Shown piece by piece: positions 8,809 through 16,579 of a stretch of DNA of 33,348 nt. Origin of the DNA: Candidatus Poribacteria bacterium (GTDB taxonomy: Bacteria > Poribacteria > WGA-4E > UBA9662). A program made the position numbers and the translations under genes. The notes below the pieces were generated by a model. That model saw only the letters and a list, made by a program, of their open reading frames with translations. It had not been told where the DNA came from and did not search any database. The stretch is taken from assembly GCA_030748495.1 (NCBI GenBank), contig JASMLX010000068.1, positions 1-33,348 on the forward strand. The letters are read 5' to 3'. Position 1 is the stretch's first letter; the number at the start of each line of letters is the position of its first letter.

Positions 8809-8828
8809 ATATTTTTGCACCAGAACCC
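8809..8828 (-). repeat. IS6 right terminal inverted repeat
   Basis: Reads inward on the minus strand as GGGTTCTGGTGCAAAAATAT, one mismatch to the left end at 8004-8023. Confidence 0.85.
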
Positions 8829-8859
8829 GAAAACCTGTTATCCGGAGTAGTGGACAAGG

Positions 8860-8998
8860 TAAAACAAGGAAAGCGGTATTCATCGATGCCCAACCCGATG
8901 TAGAACACCAGGCCGGTCAGTGCTCTGAAATAGCCAGACGAACCCTGGCCCAAAACAGCTTCAGAAAAGTAACCAACCTAAGTGGTATCGATGCTTAG
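8860..8998 (+). pseudogene. Possible remnant of a Gfo/Idh/MocA-type oxidoreductase
   Basis: A short open stretch reads KAVFIDAQPDVE then CSEIARRT, which resembles the GKxVFxEKP...AxExARRT region of Gfo/Idh/MocA NAD(P)-dependent sugar dehydrogenases, with the EKP lysine lost. Neighbouring frames hold stop-free, protein-like pieces (RRDSIGRLNQIFTGYNQDQ up to the next gene) that I cannot assign. It lies between the IS6 element and the dehydratase gene. The match is short and the call tentative. Confidence 0.25.
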
Positions 8999-9092
8999 AA
9001 ACGTTTAATAGAAGAGATAGTATTGGACGGTTAAACCAGATTTTTACTGGATATAACCAAGATCAAAGAATTGAAGGCCTTCAGGAGGCAAT

Positions 9093-10217
9093 ATGAAGAT
9101 TACGGGGTTTGAGACCATTCCGATCCAAGGGCGAGCCATGATATTGAAGATGTTTACCGATGAAGGATTGGTGGGATACGGTGAACCGATGAACTACGAG
9201 CACTGGCGAGTGGTAGCTCAAGCTGTCGATGATATGGCAGAATACTTGGTGGGCAAAGATCCACTACAGATCGAGGATCATTGGCAATCCATGTACCGCT
9301 CCAGCTACAGCCGTAGTATGCCAGTGTTAATTGGTGCCTTGAGCGGTATCGAAATGGCGATGTGGGATGTGTTTGGTAAGGCTGTGGAGTTGCCTGTTTG
9401 GAGGTTGTTGGGTGGATCGGTGCGGAAGCGGATCCGCGTGTATACGGGTACGGGCGGAACAACACCTCAGCAGTGCGCGGAGAGTGCAATTAAAGCGGTT
9501 GAATCTGGATTTAATGCCGTCAAAATGGGGGCTTCGCCCCGGCCTGTTCGGTTCGTGGACACCCCCAAAGTAATTGATACCATGGTTTCCCGGGTGGCGG
9601 CTGTGCGCGAGGCGGTAGGCGATGAAGTAGATATTGCGATCGACCTGCACCGTAGATTAAGTCCTACCATGGCCGCTATCGTGGTGAAAGAGCTGGAACC
9701 GTTACGTCCACTGTTTGCAGAAGAGCCGTGCCATCCGGAAAACAGTGAGCCGTTGTTAATGCTATCCCGATCGACAACGGTGCCGATTGCCACTGGCGAA
9801 CGGCATTTGACACGCTGGGGGTTCCGGGAGATTATAGAGCGCGAAATGTGTGCAATTTTGCAACCGGATATCCGGCATTGCGGCGGAATGATGGAATTGA
9901 AAAAGATTGCCGCTATGGCAGAGATCCACAACATGGCAATTGCTCCGCATAACGCTGCCGGGCCAATCGGGGTCGCGGCTTCGCTACACGTAATAGCGAC
10001 GATTCCCAATCTACTAATCTGCGAAGGCGGACATCGCCGTGGAGAAGGGTTGTTTGAGACACCGTTAGTCTTCAAGGACGGATTTGTCGAACTGCCGACT
10101 GCACCAGGTTTGGGAGTGGATATGGCCGACGAAGCGATTGAGAAGGTTCGCGACGAAACCTTCCGCTTGCGTGGGATGTTCCGGCACCAGGATGACGGTT
10201 CGTTTGCGGATTATTAG
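9093..10217 (+). CDS. Mandelate racemase/muconate lactonizing enzyme family, galactonate dehydratase-like
   Basis: An intact 374-residue enolase-superfamily enzyme: an N-terminal capping domain, then a TIM barrel. Visible landmarks are VDIAIDLHRRLS (first metal Asp, DLH like the DFHGR of D-galactonate dehydratase), PLFAEEP (second ligand Glu), TGERHLTRWGF (third Glu), LQPDIRHCGGM and IAPHNAAGPIG (catalytic His). These resemble acid-sugar dehydratases of the DgoD type, which remove water from an aldonate to give a 2-keto-3-deoxy sugar acid. Exact substrate cannot be assigned. The start is supported by AGGAGG five bases upstream. It converges on a second, broken member of the same superfamily, so the locus probably once served sugar-acid breakdown. 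Confidence 0.92.
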   Translation: MKITGFETIPIQGRAMILKMFTDEGLVGYGEPMNYEHWRVVAQAVDDMAEYLVGKDPLQIEDHWQSMYRSSYSRSMPVLIGALSGIEMAMWDVFGKAVELPVWRLLGGSVRKRIRVYTGTGGTTPQQCAESAIKAVESGFNAVKMGASPRPVRFVDTPKVIDTMVSRVAAVREAVGDEVDIAIDLHRRLSPTMAAIVVKELEPLRPLFAEEPCHPENSEPLLMLSRSTTVPIATGERHLTRWGFREIIEREMCAILQPDIRHCGGMMELKKIAAMAEIHNMAIAPHNAAGPIGVAASLHVIATIPNLLICEGGHRRGEGLFETPLVFKDGFVELPTAPGLGVDMADEAIEKVRDETFRLRGMFRHQDDGSFADY

Positions 10218-10278
10218 TCCTGCAGACCTTGACGCTACCTGTCGCGACGACACGGCGGGTGAGGTGGCGGTTCCGGCC

Positions 10279-10321
10279 GATAAACTGATCGTTGACCATC
10301 TCAATCTACGATCAGTTTATC
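10279..10321. repeat. Perfect 14-bp inverted repeat between convergent genes
   Basis: GATAAACTGATCGT (10279-10292), a 15-nt loop, then the exact reverse complement (10308-10321). The right arm is also the last codons of the minus-strand dehydratase pseudogene (encoding KLIVD), the left arm is intergenic. It could act as a two-way transcription stop for the convergent genes, but no flanking T-tracts are evident; it may instead be a local copy of the gene end. Confidence 0.8.
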
Positions 10322-11497
10322 TACTTCCGTTCGATTTAGTTCAATCCCCAGTCCCGGTCGATCGCTCAGTGTAACCCGCCCCTCGGAAATCTCGATTGGA
10401 TCGGTGAGCAGAACATTGCCAAATGGCCCATCGGCAAAGCCAGTCGGCAGTTCAGAAATAAAGAAGTTGGGGGTGGTGGCTCCAACATGTAGCCCGGCTA
10501 TCAGGTGGATGGCGGTGCTGGTACTGACATGGGAGGCCTAGGAAAGACCAAAAACATCCGCCAGTTGCGCAATTCTAAGTGTCTCCGAGATACCGCCAGC
10601 CCGACACACATCCGGCAACAATATGTTGCACTCCTGTCCCAACAGGCGATCTCGTACACCATAACGGTTACACTCGGTTTCTCCCATAGCAATCCGTAAA
10701 GGGGTTGATCTGGTTAACTCACGGTAACCGTGATGATCTTCAGGAATCAACGGATCTTCAAGCCAGAGAATATTCCCCCGCCCTTCAAGAAAATCGGCAA
10801 ATTGTAGCGCATCGGACAGGTCAAATGCCCCATGAGCATCTACCATCAGTTGCCCTCTGTCACCAACCGTCTCGGAGATGACCCCCACCACCTCCATCTG
10901 TTGTTGTAAACTACCCCGGCCACAAGAGGTCTTTACGGCCCTAAAACCGGCTTGCAGAATGTCATCCACCCCCGTCACCTTTTCCGATACTGTCCTGCCC
11001 GGTGTGCCGGAGGCATATAAGGGTAGCTGTCTCCGGTAAGCACCGCCCAGCAACAACCAGATCGGCTCCTGTCGATATTTACCCAGCAAATCCCAGAGGG
11101 CGATGTCGATACCGGCCATGGCTTCCAGCGTGAACCCTTGAGTATGTGAGCACAGATGCATAGCCGAAAACATCCGTTCCCAAAGTAAACCAATTTGCCG
11201 TGCATCTTCTCCGATCAGTAGCGGTGCCAGCAGGTCCTCTATGATGGTACAAACCACCCGCGGCGCCACTGGTGCATGGGCTTCGCCAATACCAATCAGC
11301 CCGTTAGCCGCTACCACTTTTACCAATACCATAGATCTGTCGGACGGATAAACGCAGAGATGCCGCTGATCGCTGCATCCAATAACATCGTCAGAGTAGA
11401 TCTCACCTGGAAATTTCAGACCCGCCGTATCTTCATATGCTTTGTCGCTCTGATTTCGCGTGGACAAAACATGAGCCTCAATAGCGATAATTCTCAT
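10301..11497 (-). pseudogene. Mandelate racemase/enolase-superfamily dehydratase cut by an in-frame TAG
   Basis: From ATG 11497 (AGGAGAG just upstream) a full enolase-superfamily enzyme of 398 positions is encoded. Capping domain first, then LMVDAHGAF (metal Asp), LWLEDPL (Glu), IAMGETECNRYG (Glu) and LLPDVCRAGGISET. At 10538-10540 TAG replaces one codon in GLS-stop-ASHVSTSTAIHL, where intact relatives read SPHVSTSTA; the catalytic histidine lies just past the stop. The same frame then continues normally through the C-terminal capping strands to TGA at 10301-10303. TAG is used as a genuine terminator elsewhere here (10215-10217, 18203-18205, 21468-21470), so recoding is unlikely. A single recent nonsense mutation is the simplest reading. 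Confidence 0.85.
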
Positions 11498-11909
11498 ACT
11501 CTCTCCTAGTTTCTAGCTCCTGCATTTAAGACCTGCCATACCTGAGGGTTACTGAAAAGGCATTTCTGATGTGTATATCGAAGGTAAGCGAATTGACATA
11601 GAGATACCTTACCAAAAAACCTTGGGCTTGAATCTTCGAGACTTAAGTTTTCTTCCCTTCTCTTTCCTTTTCCAACTAATTTCTTGTCTGTCCTACATTT
11701 TCTTACTCATCCGATAATAGCGATTATGGGACACTTTTTCAAAGTACCGTAAAAAGTTAGGCGTATCGAATGCGAACATAAATATCATTCAGCCCATTAG
11801 CAACCCCATAAATAACTGAAAACGCCTTTAATAATGGCCTCCTGCTCTTTGACAACAAAAAAGCAGCCCTCCGGACGATGGTAGTTAGATAGCTATCGAC
11901 AATATTTTA
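11498..11909. other. Intergenic region of about 410 bases, no gene seen
   Basis: Only the ribosome-binding site of the minus-strand dehydratase pseudogene (about 11501-11508) is recognisable. The rest shows short frames with many stops on both strands and no clear promoter or structured RNA. Confidence 0.5.
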
Positions 11910-12737
11910 GGGTAAAGTAGCAGTTTAGCCACCAATGTTAGTAAATTACACATCTGAAAAAGCAATTAAAGTGTTTCGGTTGCGGTTGTCAAAAGCTTTC
12001 CTGTGTCCGAACAGAAAAGAAACGTTGCCGTTGTTCTCGTTACGAATGGGAACCTGGTAAATTCCCCCCTGCATTTTACCCGCCAAGAATGGTTCAATCT
12101 TTGGCCCTGGTTTTTCAGGCGTTTACCCGTCATTGCCATGGCTCAGGGAACAGGGATCCACAGACAACGAATTTTACCTGCTTTAACCGATGAGAGCCAG
12201 AAGGATATACCGGATATCTTTTCCGGCACGGTAGAAGTGGATGAGACCTATATTGGGGCACAATGGAACCACCAAAGACACCGGGCCAAGGCCGGTGGCA
12301 GGAAACGTGGAAGAGGGAGTTCCAACACTCCTGTTTTTGGCATCTAGGCCGAGGTGGAAAGGTTTGGGCACAAGCGGTTTCTGATGTCGAAGCAAGGACT
12401 TGATTACCTCGGATCTGCCGACGGGTGGAGTTGGGAAATCCTATCTGTTCTGATTTGCTGGAAAAGCTAGACCGGAGTTGCGGCTAACGGCGATGTTCAT
12501 GGATTAGTAAAACATAACCCAGGTGAGTACAGCCATGGCCAAGGAGACCATTCTGGGCTTACCTTCCAAGAAGACTGGCGGCTAAAGGCGGTCTCAGCCA
12601 GGAAAGATTGCCGTTGTATTTGGCGGAATATGTTTGGAGATACAATCATAGAAATGCTAGTATTCAATGACCGAAAAAACTCATTCTTAAACCACTTGAA
12701 AGGTGTCATGTTTAGTGGCTCTTTTACGACTTTACCC
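11910..12737 (+). mobile_element. Decayed IS1595-family element (candidate ends)
   Basis: The transposase relic is flanked by GGGTAAAGT at 11910-11918 and its reverse complement ACTTTACCC at 12729-12737, with further partial matches inward. This gives a length of 828 bp, normal for IS1595. The 8 flanking bases differ (ATATTTTA and ATGCAAAT), so no target duplication is left. The family call is firm from the transposase; the ends are tentative because the repeats are short. Confidence 0.5.
11950..12690 (+). pseudogene. IS1595-family (ISXO2-like) transposase, many frameshifts and stops
   Basis: Pieces of one transposase are spread over three frames in the right order. First a zinc-ribbon-like piece (CFGCGCQKL ... 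CRCSRYEWEPGK), then LHFTRQEWFNLWPWFFRRLP and GIHRQRILPALT, then the catalytic block DIFSGTVEVDETYIG (first DDE Asp) with KRGRGSSNTPVFGI. After a stop come GRGGKVWAQAVSDVEART, WKS-stop-TGVAANGDVHGLVKHNPGEYS and finally AAKGGLSQERLPLYLAEYVW plus RYNHRN. Each matches the ISXO2-like domain, but at least four frame changes and several stops separate them. The longest single frame, 12003-12347, is not a functional gene. Confidence 0.8.
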
Positions 12738-12762
12738 ATGCAAATAATTAGGAGATAAGCAG

Positions 12763-13674
12763 ATGAAGACAAACCCCTTTAAATCACCGGGACAATGGTA
12801 CCGCGGTAACACCCATAGCCATAGCACGGAATCGGACGGACGGCTACCAGTAGATGAACGTTTCGCCGCCTATCGTGAACACGGCTACGATTTTCTGGTC
12901 TTAACCGATCATCGTACCGTCAACGATGTCTCCAGCTTTAGCACGGATGGTTTCTTAGCCATTTCCGGTAGTGAAGTCCACCCTCCAAACCCCTATGGTG
13001 GTGATACCTACCATTTTGTAGCCATCGACGTTCACGAACGGATCAATTGCGCGGATCTTCATCCCAACGACGTGATCCAGGAGATCAAAGGGCAGGGCGG
13101 CGAAGCGGTACTGTGCCATCCCTACTGGAGCGGGCATACGTTGCTGGACTATCTACCCCTGCACGACTATTTCGCTGTTGAGGTCTATAACGATACCTGC
13201 ATGGGTATTGGGAAGGGGTTCTCTGAGCAGGCTTGGGATGGACTGCTGGATAAGGCCGGCCGTGTATACGGTATCTCAGCAGACGATTCTCATGGAACCG
13301 AGCACGACTGCTTTCACGCATGGGTAAATGTCAAAGCGGTGGCATTAACCACAGAAGCGATTATGAGCGCCTTCCGTGATGGCGCATTCTATTCGACGTT
13401 GGGTCCAGAAATTCACGATCTAGATTTGGTCGATGTTGAAGATAGCCAGCGTGAGAAGGCCAAGAAAATCGTGGTGAAATGCGAAGAAGCGCAAGCGATT
13501 ACCTTCAAGTCACAGCGCAGTCGGGGCAAACACTTAACTGCAACCGATGGCGAACTGTTGACTGAAGCCGAGTATGTCGTGCCGGAAAGCGCCAAATATG
13601 TCCGTGTTGAGATTACAGCGCCAGACGGGAAAAAAGCCTGGTCTAACCCATTCTTCTTCGACAATCGAGGCTAA
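12763..13674 (+). CDS. PHP-domain metal-dependent hydrolase
   Basis: A 303-residue protein of the PHP superfamily (phosphoesterases related to histidinol phosphatase). Metal-binding motifs are all present: NTHSHS (His18, His20), the following ESDGR, VLTDH, AVLCHPYW and ISADDSH. About 90 residues at the C-terminus form an extra beta-rich domain (KYVRVEITAPDGKKAWSNPF), common in the CehA/McbA-like branch that hydrolyses phosphoesters or carbamate esters. No signal peptide is seen. A good Shine-Dalgarno (AGGAGAT) precedes ATG 12763. It starts just beyond the IS1595 relic and looks undamaged. Substrate unknown. Confidence 0.88.
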   Translation: MKTNPFKSPGQWYRGNTHSHSTESDGRLPVDERFAAYREHGYDFLVLTDHRTVNDVSSFSTDGFLAISGSEVHPPNPYGGDTYHFVAIDVHERINCADLHPNDVIQEIKGQGGEAVLCHPYWSGHTLLDYLPLHDYFAVEVYNDTCMGIGKGFSEQAWDGLLDKAGRVYGISADDSHGTEHDCFHAWVNVKAVALTTEAIMSAFRDGAFYSTLGPEIHDLDLVDVEDSQREKAKKIVVKCEEAQAITFKSQRSRGKHLTATDGELLTEAEYVVPESAKYVRVEITAPDGKKAWSNPFFFDNRG

Positions 13675-13805
13675 TAGGGTAACCGCCGACACCAAAGTAT
13701 TGGTGGAATACGGTTATTACTCAGGTAGAGACCGGTGTGGAGTGATACGAACCGGATTTCTCCCATTTCAGTGCTAAAAAACAGCTATGAGATCTTAATC
13801 ATCCG

Positions 13806-14812
13806 CTACTTCCCTGAAGGGAACAGCGGATGTATCTCCACTTTGTGCTTCAATTCAGAAACAGAGGTATATGTCTTAGATAGATCTATGGCTAAGTAGG
13901 ATAAAACCCCCGGTTCGGCCCCATACCCCGTGGAAAAAATAAGCTGCCCCTTATCGAGTAAAGAGACGCCATTTTTGAGCCCCTTTGCTGGCAGGTAGTT
14001 TAGCGGGGTATGCCCACTGATCAGGAATGTACCACCAATTTTCTTCAGGAAACTCTGAGTCTGCGAGGTTGTGTATCCATTCGCCATTGCAACTGAGGGA
14101 CGTCCCCACAATAACTGATCCAGTACCGTTTGGCTTGGATGGGCAAGGTCAGAAATATTCAGGGCGGAAGTTGGAGTGCCAGCGTGAACAGCAACCATAC
14201 TGCGTTTCCCTACCGTGATAACAGGAAGATCAACCAAATACTCGTATTGTTCATCCGTTATTCGTTCTATAGAATTAAATTGTTGAAAATAGCTGCCTTG
14301 AGCACTTCGATACAGAGAATCAATCAGGGGCTTTCGATTGCTATCGTTCATTCCGTTCTTTTTTAACATGGCATAGATATCAGTAGCCGCCAATTCATGA
14401 TTTCCTTTTAGATAGATCAGGCGTTCCCCCCTGCCCCCAAGTTGTTGTTGAAAACGCCGGATCTGATCTACAATCTTTGTGTCGGACTCAGGGTCGGAAA
14501 TCGATTCAGTTAGTTTGTAGTCCAGGACATCGCCAAGAATTAAGCCATAGACATCCTGGCCTGAATCAATTTGTTCAATCAAGGCTGTCTGTTTTGCCAT
14601 TGCTCAAAACAATCCAACTTTCCATGGAAATCGGTTCCAAGATAGACTGTTCCTTGGTCGGGAAGGATAATCAATTCGCCATCTCGAGTTAGTTGATTAG
14701 GATAATCGGCCAGCGCCTTTATTTGTATCGGTTCACTATTAGCCGTAGATGATAATAGTATTAGATAGGGAATTAACAAAATAGAACCGATAACGGTTTT
14801 TCGAAGAGACAT
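13806..14812 (-). pseudogene. Secreted calcineurin-like metallophosphatase with one frameshift
   Basis: Two overlapping frames together encode one protein of about 335 residues. The first, from ATG 14812 (AAGGA six bases upstream), gives a signal peptide (SILLIPYLILLSSTANS) and the first metal motif GTDFHGKLDCFEQW. The second continues from about 14595 with KQTALIEQI, GLILGDVLD, YLKGNHELA, VAVHAGTP and FLISGHTPLNYL, completing the D-H, GDxxD, GNHE, H and GHTP set of Ser/Thr-phosphatase-like enzymes. Loss of one base between 14585 and 14595 explains the break. Either a recent mutation or a base error; all catalytic residues remain. Predicted exported phosphoesterase of unknown substrate. Confidence 0.75.
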
Positions 14813-15240
14813 TTCTAATCCTTCCAGCGATAGTAATAAGCATAGAAACAGTATCAATCCCTAGATCCATACTCTTCTAGACTAGCTCATTTTAACATAG
14901 TTGATTCGGTCAAGGTAATTTAGGCTGCAAAAACTGGCTTTATTGATGCCGTATTGGTAGTTGAATTGACGACTATTTGTCGGGAATTACAAAAACGGAA
15001 GTGTACGCCAAAAATGACGAAAGTTAAGTTAGCCGTATTGGCTCCAATGCACCGCCTCAGGCATTGGTTGTGTTCTCATCTGCATAGACGCTATTTTGGA
15101 GTGAAGTTCGGCGAAATCAGTTGCAGGTCTGTTGGATGGATGCTATCATCCTCGCACCCGAATACTGGTGGCTGGAATCGGGAGCACTAGTCAGGTCAAT
15201 AATACCGAATGCGGTTTTCAGAGAGTAATCAATTATAACA
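14813..15240. other. Intergenic region of about 430 bases, no gene recognised
   Basis: A stop-free frame of 78 codons (14954-15190, plus) has no start context, no motif and an odd composition, so I did not call it. No promoter or terminator is evident. Confidence 0.4.
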
Positions 15241-15309
15241 CTTCCACAAGAAAATCCTACTTTCGTTTTTCCCCAATCAGCCAGTCGCTCTGGGTTTGCC
15301 TTTGAAGAC

Positions 15310-16422
15310 TTGCTCCTTAGTCACTACAGAAGTGCCGGAGAGACCCGCGTGGAAAGGTGGTCCTGCTATGCTCATGGAACTTCGGGTACCTGGTATCAGC
15401 TAGATGGTATTCTGCGTGAAGAAGAACGCCTTATCTTACTTGAGGCGAAGTTTCTCGAACGGCCTGTAGGTGTCAGGGATGTGGATCCAGATCGGCGTAT
15501 CCAAGCGGCCTCCGAATTTGGTTGCTCGCGACTGCGCATTGTTTCGCTGAATGGATTCCAGGATAATTTACGGGTATGGGCTGAACGCTCTACATTACCT
15601 TGCCAATTGATTGAGTGGACAGAATTGCGCGAAGTGATGACACAAAACCGGAAAGGGCCTCATACCTCTCTCCTTGATGCGTTTGAGTGGGACACCTCTT
15701 TTTTTCGACATCCATCGTCCGGTAGTATGCTTAGATTAGGCGAACCTCCAGCTATACAATTCCATCCCCTTTTTCCCGAATTTGCTTATTTACCGGATAG
15801 CCTAGCTCTCTGGACTCGTCGATTACCGTTGCTTCAGCAACACTTAGATCAGCGAGGTACTCAGGAATTAATATACGAAAAAGCAGATGTTCGTCACCTA
15901 GATCCAATTACAGAAGGTCTTTCACTCTGGGACTGCTGGAAAATTGAAGATGCTCTTAGAGGTTTTTCCGCACGGGTTTATTCCGCTGTTTCTGCTACCG
16001 CTTTGGCCCTTTCCCAAGTTGATGAGGCAAATGTGCAAGAAACCGTTGAGCTGTTACGTGAGAAGGGTTGGAAAACCGGGCCTTCGGGCGTTTCCGACTC
16101 TCTTCGTACCTTGGTTCAATTCGGTTTTGCCAAATCGGAACGTTACGGACGAACTCAACGTTATCGTCTAACCAGTCTTGGAAACCTTTACACCGCTGGT
16201 TCCAAAGTAGACCATGAACTCTACCGTGAAAGACTGAAAAAATGGCCTCCTATCCCTCAAGCTTTGAATGCTATAAATGAACACGGTGTTGCTTTAAACC
16301 CAAGTACTCTTTCGGCTTGGTTCGCTGACCAGTACCGCCCTTACGAACCATACGCCAAGTGCCTTTTTAACCGCAATAAAAGCGAAGGTTTAGTTCACCT
16401 AATCAAGACGTTCTTTGCTTGA
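15310..16422 (+). CDS. PD-(D/E)XK nuclease-like protein with a C-terminal winged-helix-like region
   Basis: About 370 residues. The N-terminal part has the layout of an Mrr/restriction-type nuclease: YQLDGILREEERLILLEAKF, with Asp32 and the Glu45-Ala-Lys47 pair numbered from TTG 15310. About residues 215-300 look like a winged helix (VQETVELLREKGWKT, VSDSLRTLVQFGFAKSERYG, RYRLTSLG), which may bind DNA. The frame is open upstream to a TAA at 15226, and the extra residues (SGFAFEDLLLSHYR) resemble the start of such nuclease domains, so the native start lies before 15310 but no ATG, GTG or TTG exists there: the start may have been lost. No methyltransferase or partner is nearby. A role in defence is possible but unproven. 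Confidence 0.55.
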   Translation: MLLSHYRSAGETRVERWSCYAHGTSGTWYQLDGILREEERLILLEAKFLERPVGVRDVDPDRRIQAASEFGCSRLRIVSLNGFQDNLRVWAERSTLPCQLIEWTELREVMTQNRKGPHTSLLDAFEWDTSFFRHPSSGSMLRLGEPPAIQFHPLFPEFAYLPDSLALWTRRLPLLQQHLDQRGTQELIYEKADVRHLDPITEGLSLWDCWKIEDALRGFSARVYSAVSATALALSQVDEANVQETVELLREKGWKTGPSGVSDSLRTLVQFGFAKSERYGRTQRYRLTSLGNLYTAGSKVDHELYRERLKKWPPIPQALNAINEHGVALNPSTLSAWFADQYRPYEPYAKCLFNRNKSEGLVHLIKTFFA

Positions 16423-16473
16423 GAGATTGAAAACTCCTGACCCCATTCAACTCTATTCAGCCCCGAGATCATT

Positions 16474-16569
16474 ATGCTCTGGGATGCCATTCAAAATATC
16501 GGCCCCCATATCGATATGGTGACCAACTACCTGATTCGCGACTACCGCCAGAAGATTGCGACTGATTGA
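16474..16569 (+). CDS. Short ORF or gene tail just before the monooxygenase
   Basis: ATG 16474 to TGA 16569 encodes 31 residues (MLWDAIQNIGPHIDMVTNYL and on), regular amphipathic sequence that looks natural. The frame is open back to a TGA at 16438. It could be the tail of a lost gene or a small protein; it ends 10 bases before the monooxygenase ATG. Unrecognised. Confidence 0.25.
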   Translation: MLWDAIQNIGPHIDMVTNYLIRDYRQKIATD

Positions 16570-16579
16570 CATTATTCCA

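Larger units (their letters stand above)
8004..8828. mobile_element. IS6-family insertion sequence, 825 bp
   Basis: Bounded by near-perfect 20-bp terminal inverted repeats: left GGGTTGTGGTGCAAAAATAT (8004-8023); right, read inward on the other strand, the same with G6 replaced by C (8809-8828). The ends resemble the GGTTCTGTTGCAAA ends of IS240-type IS6 elements, and the size fits. One transposase gene fills it. The flanking 8 bases (AAGAAAAA left, GAAAACCT right) do not form the 8-bp duplication expected of a fresh insertion, so the site is old or was rearranged, for example by cointegrate resolution. Confidence 0.85.

Noticed and set aside
9467..10075. A 202-codon frame antisense to the first dehydratase gene.
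   Set aside because: It lies fully inside a gene with all catalytic motifs; its composition (Ser, Ile, Arg, Cys) is that of an antisense shadow.
8318..10540. Possible reassignment of TAG to an amino acid, because two genes carry a lone in-frame TAG.
   Set aside because: TAG closes at least three intact genes here (10217, 18205, 21470) at the right place, and other relics carry TAA or TGA, so ordinary nonsense mutations explain the data.
14954..15190. A 78-codon plus-strand frame.
   Set aside because: No start context and no recognisable motif; the composition (His, Cys, Arg, Trp) is not gene-like.
15310..16422. A restriction-modification system.
   Set aside because: The nuclease-like gene has no methyltransferase or specificity partner nearby, so only a nuclease-like protein is claimed.
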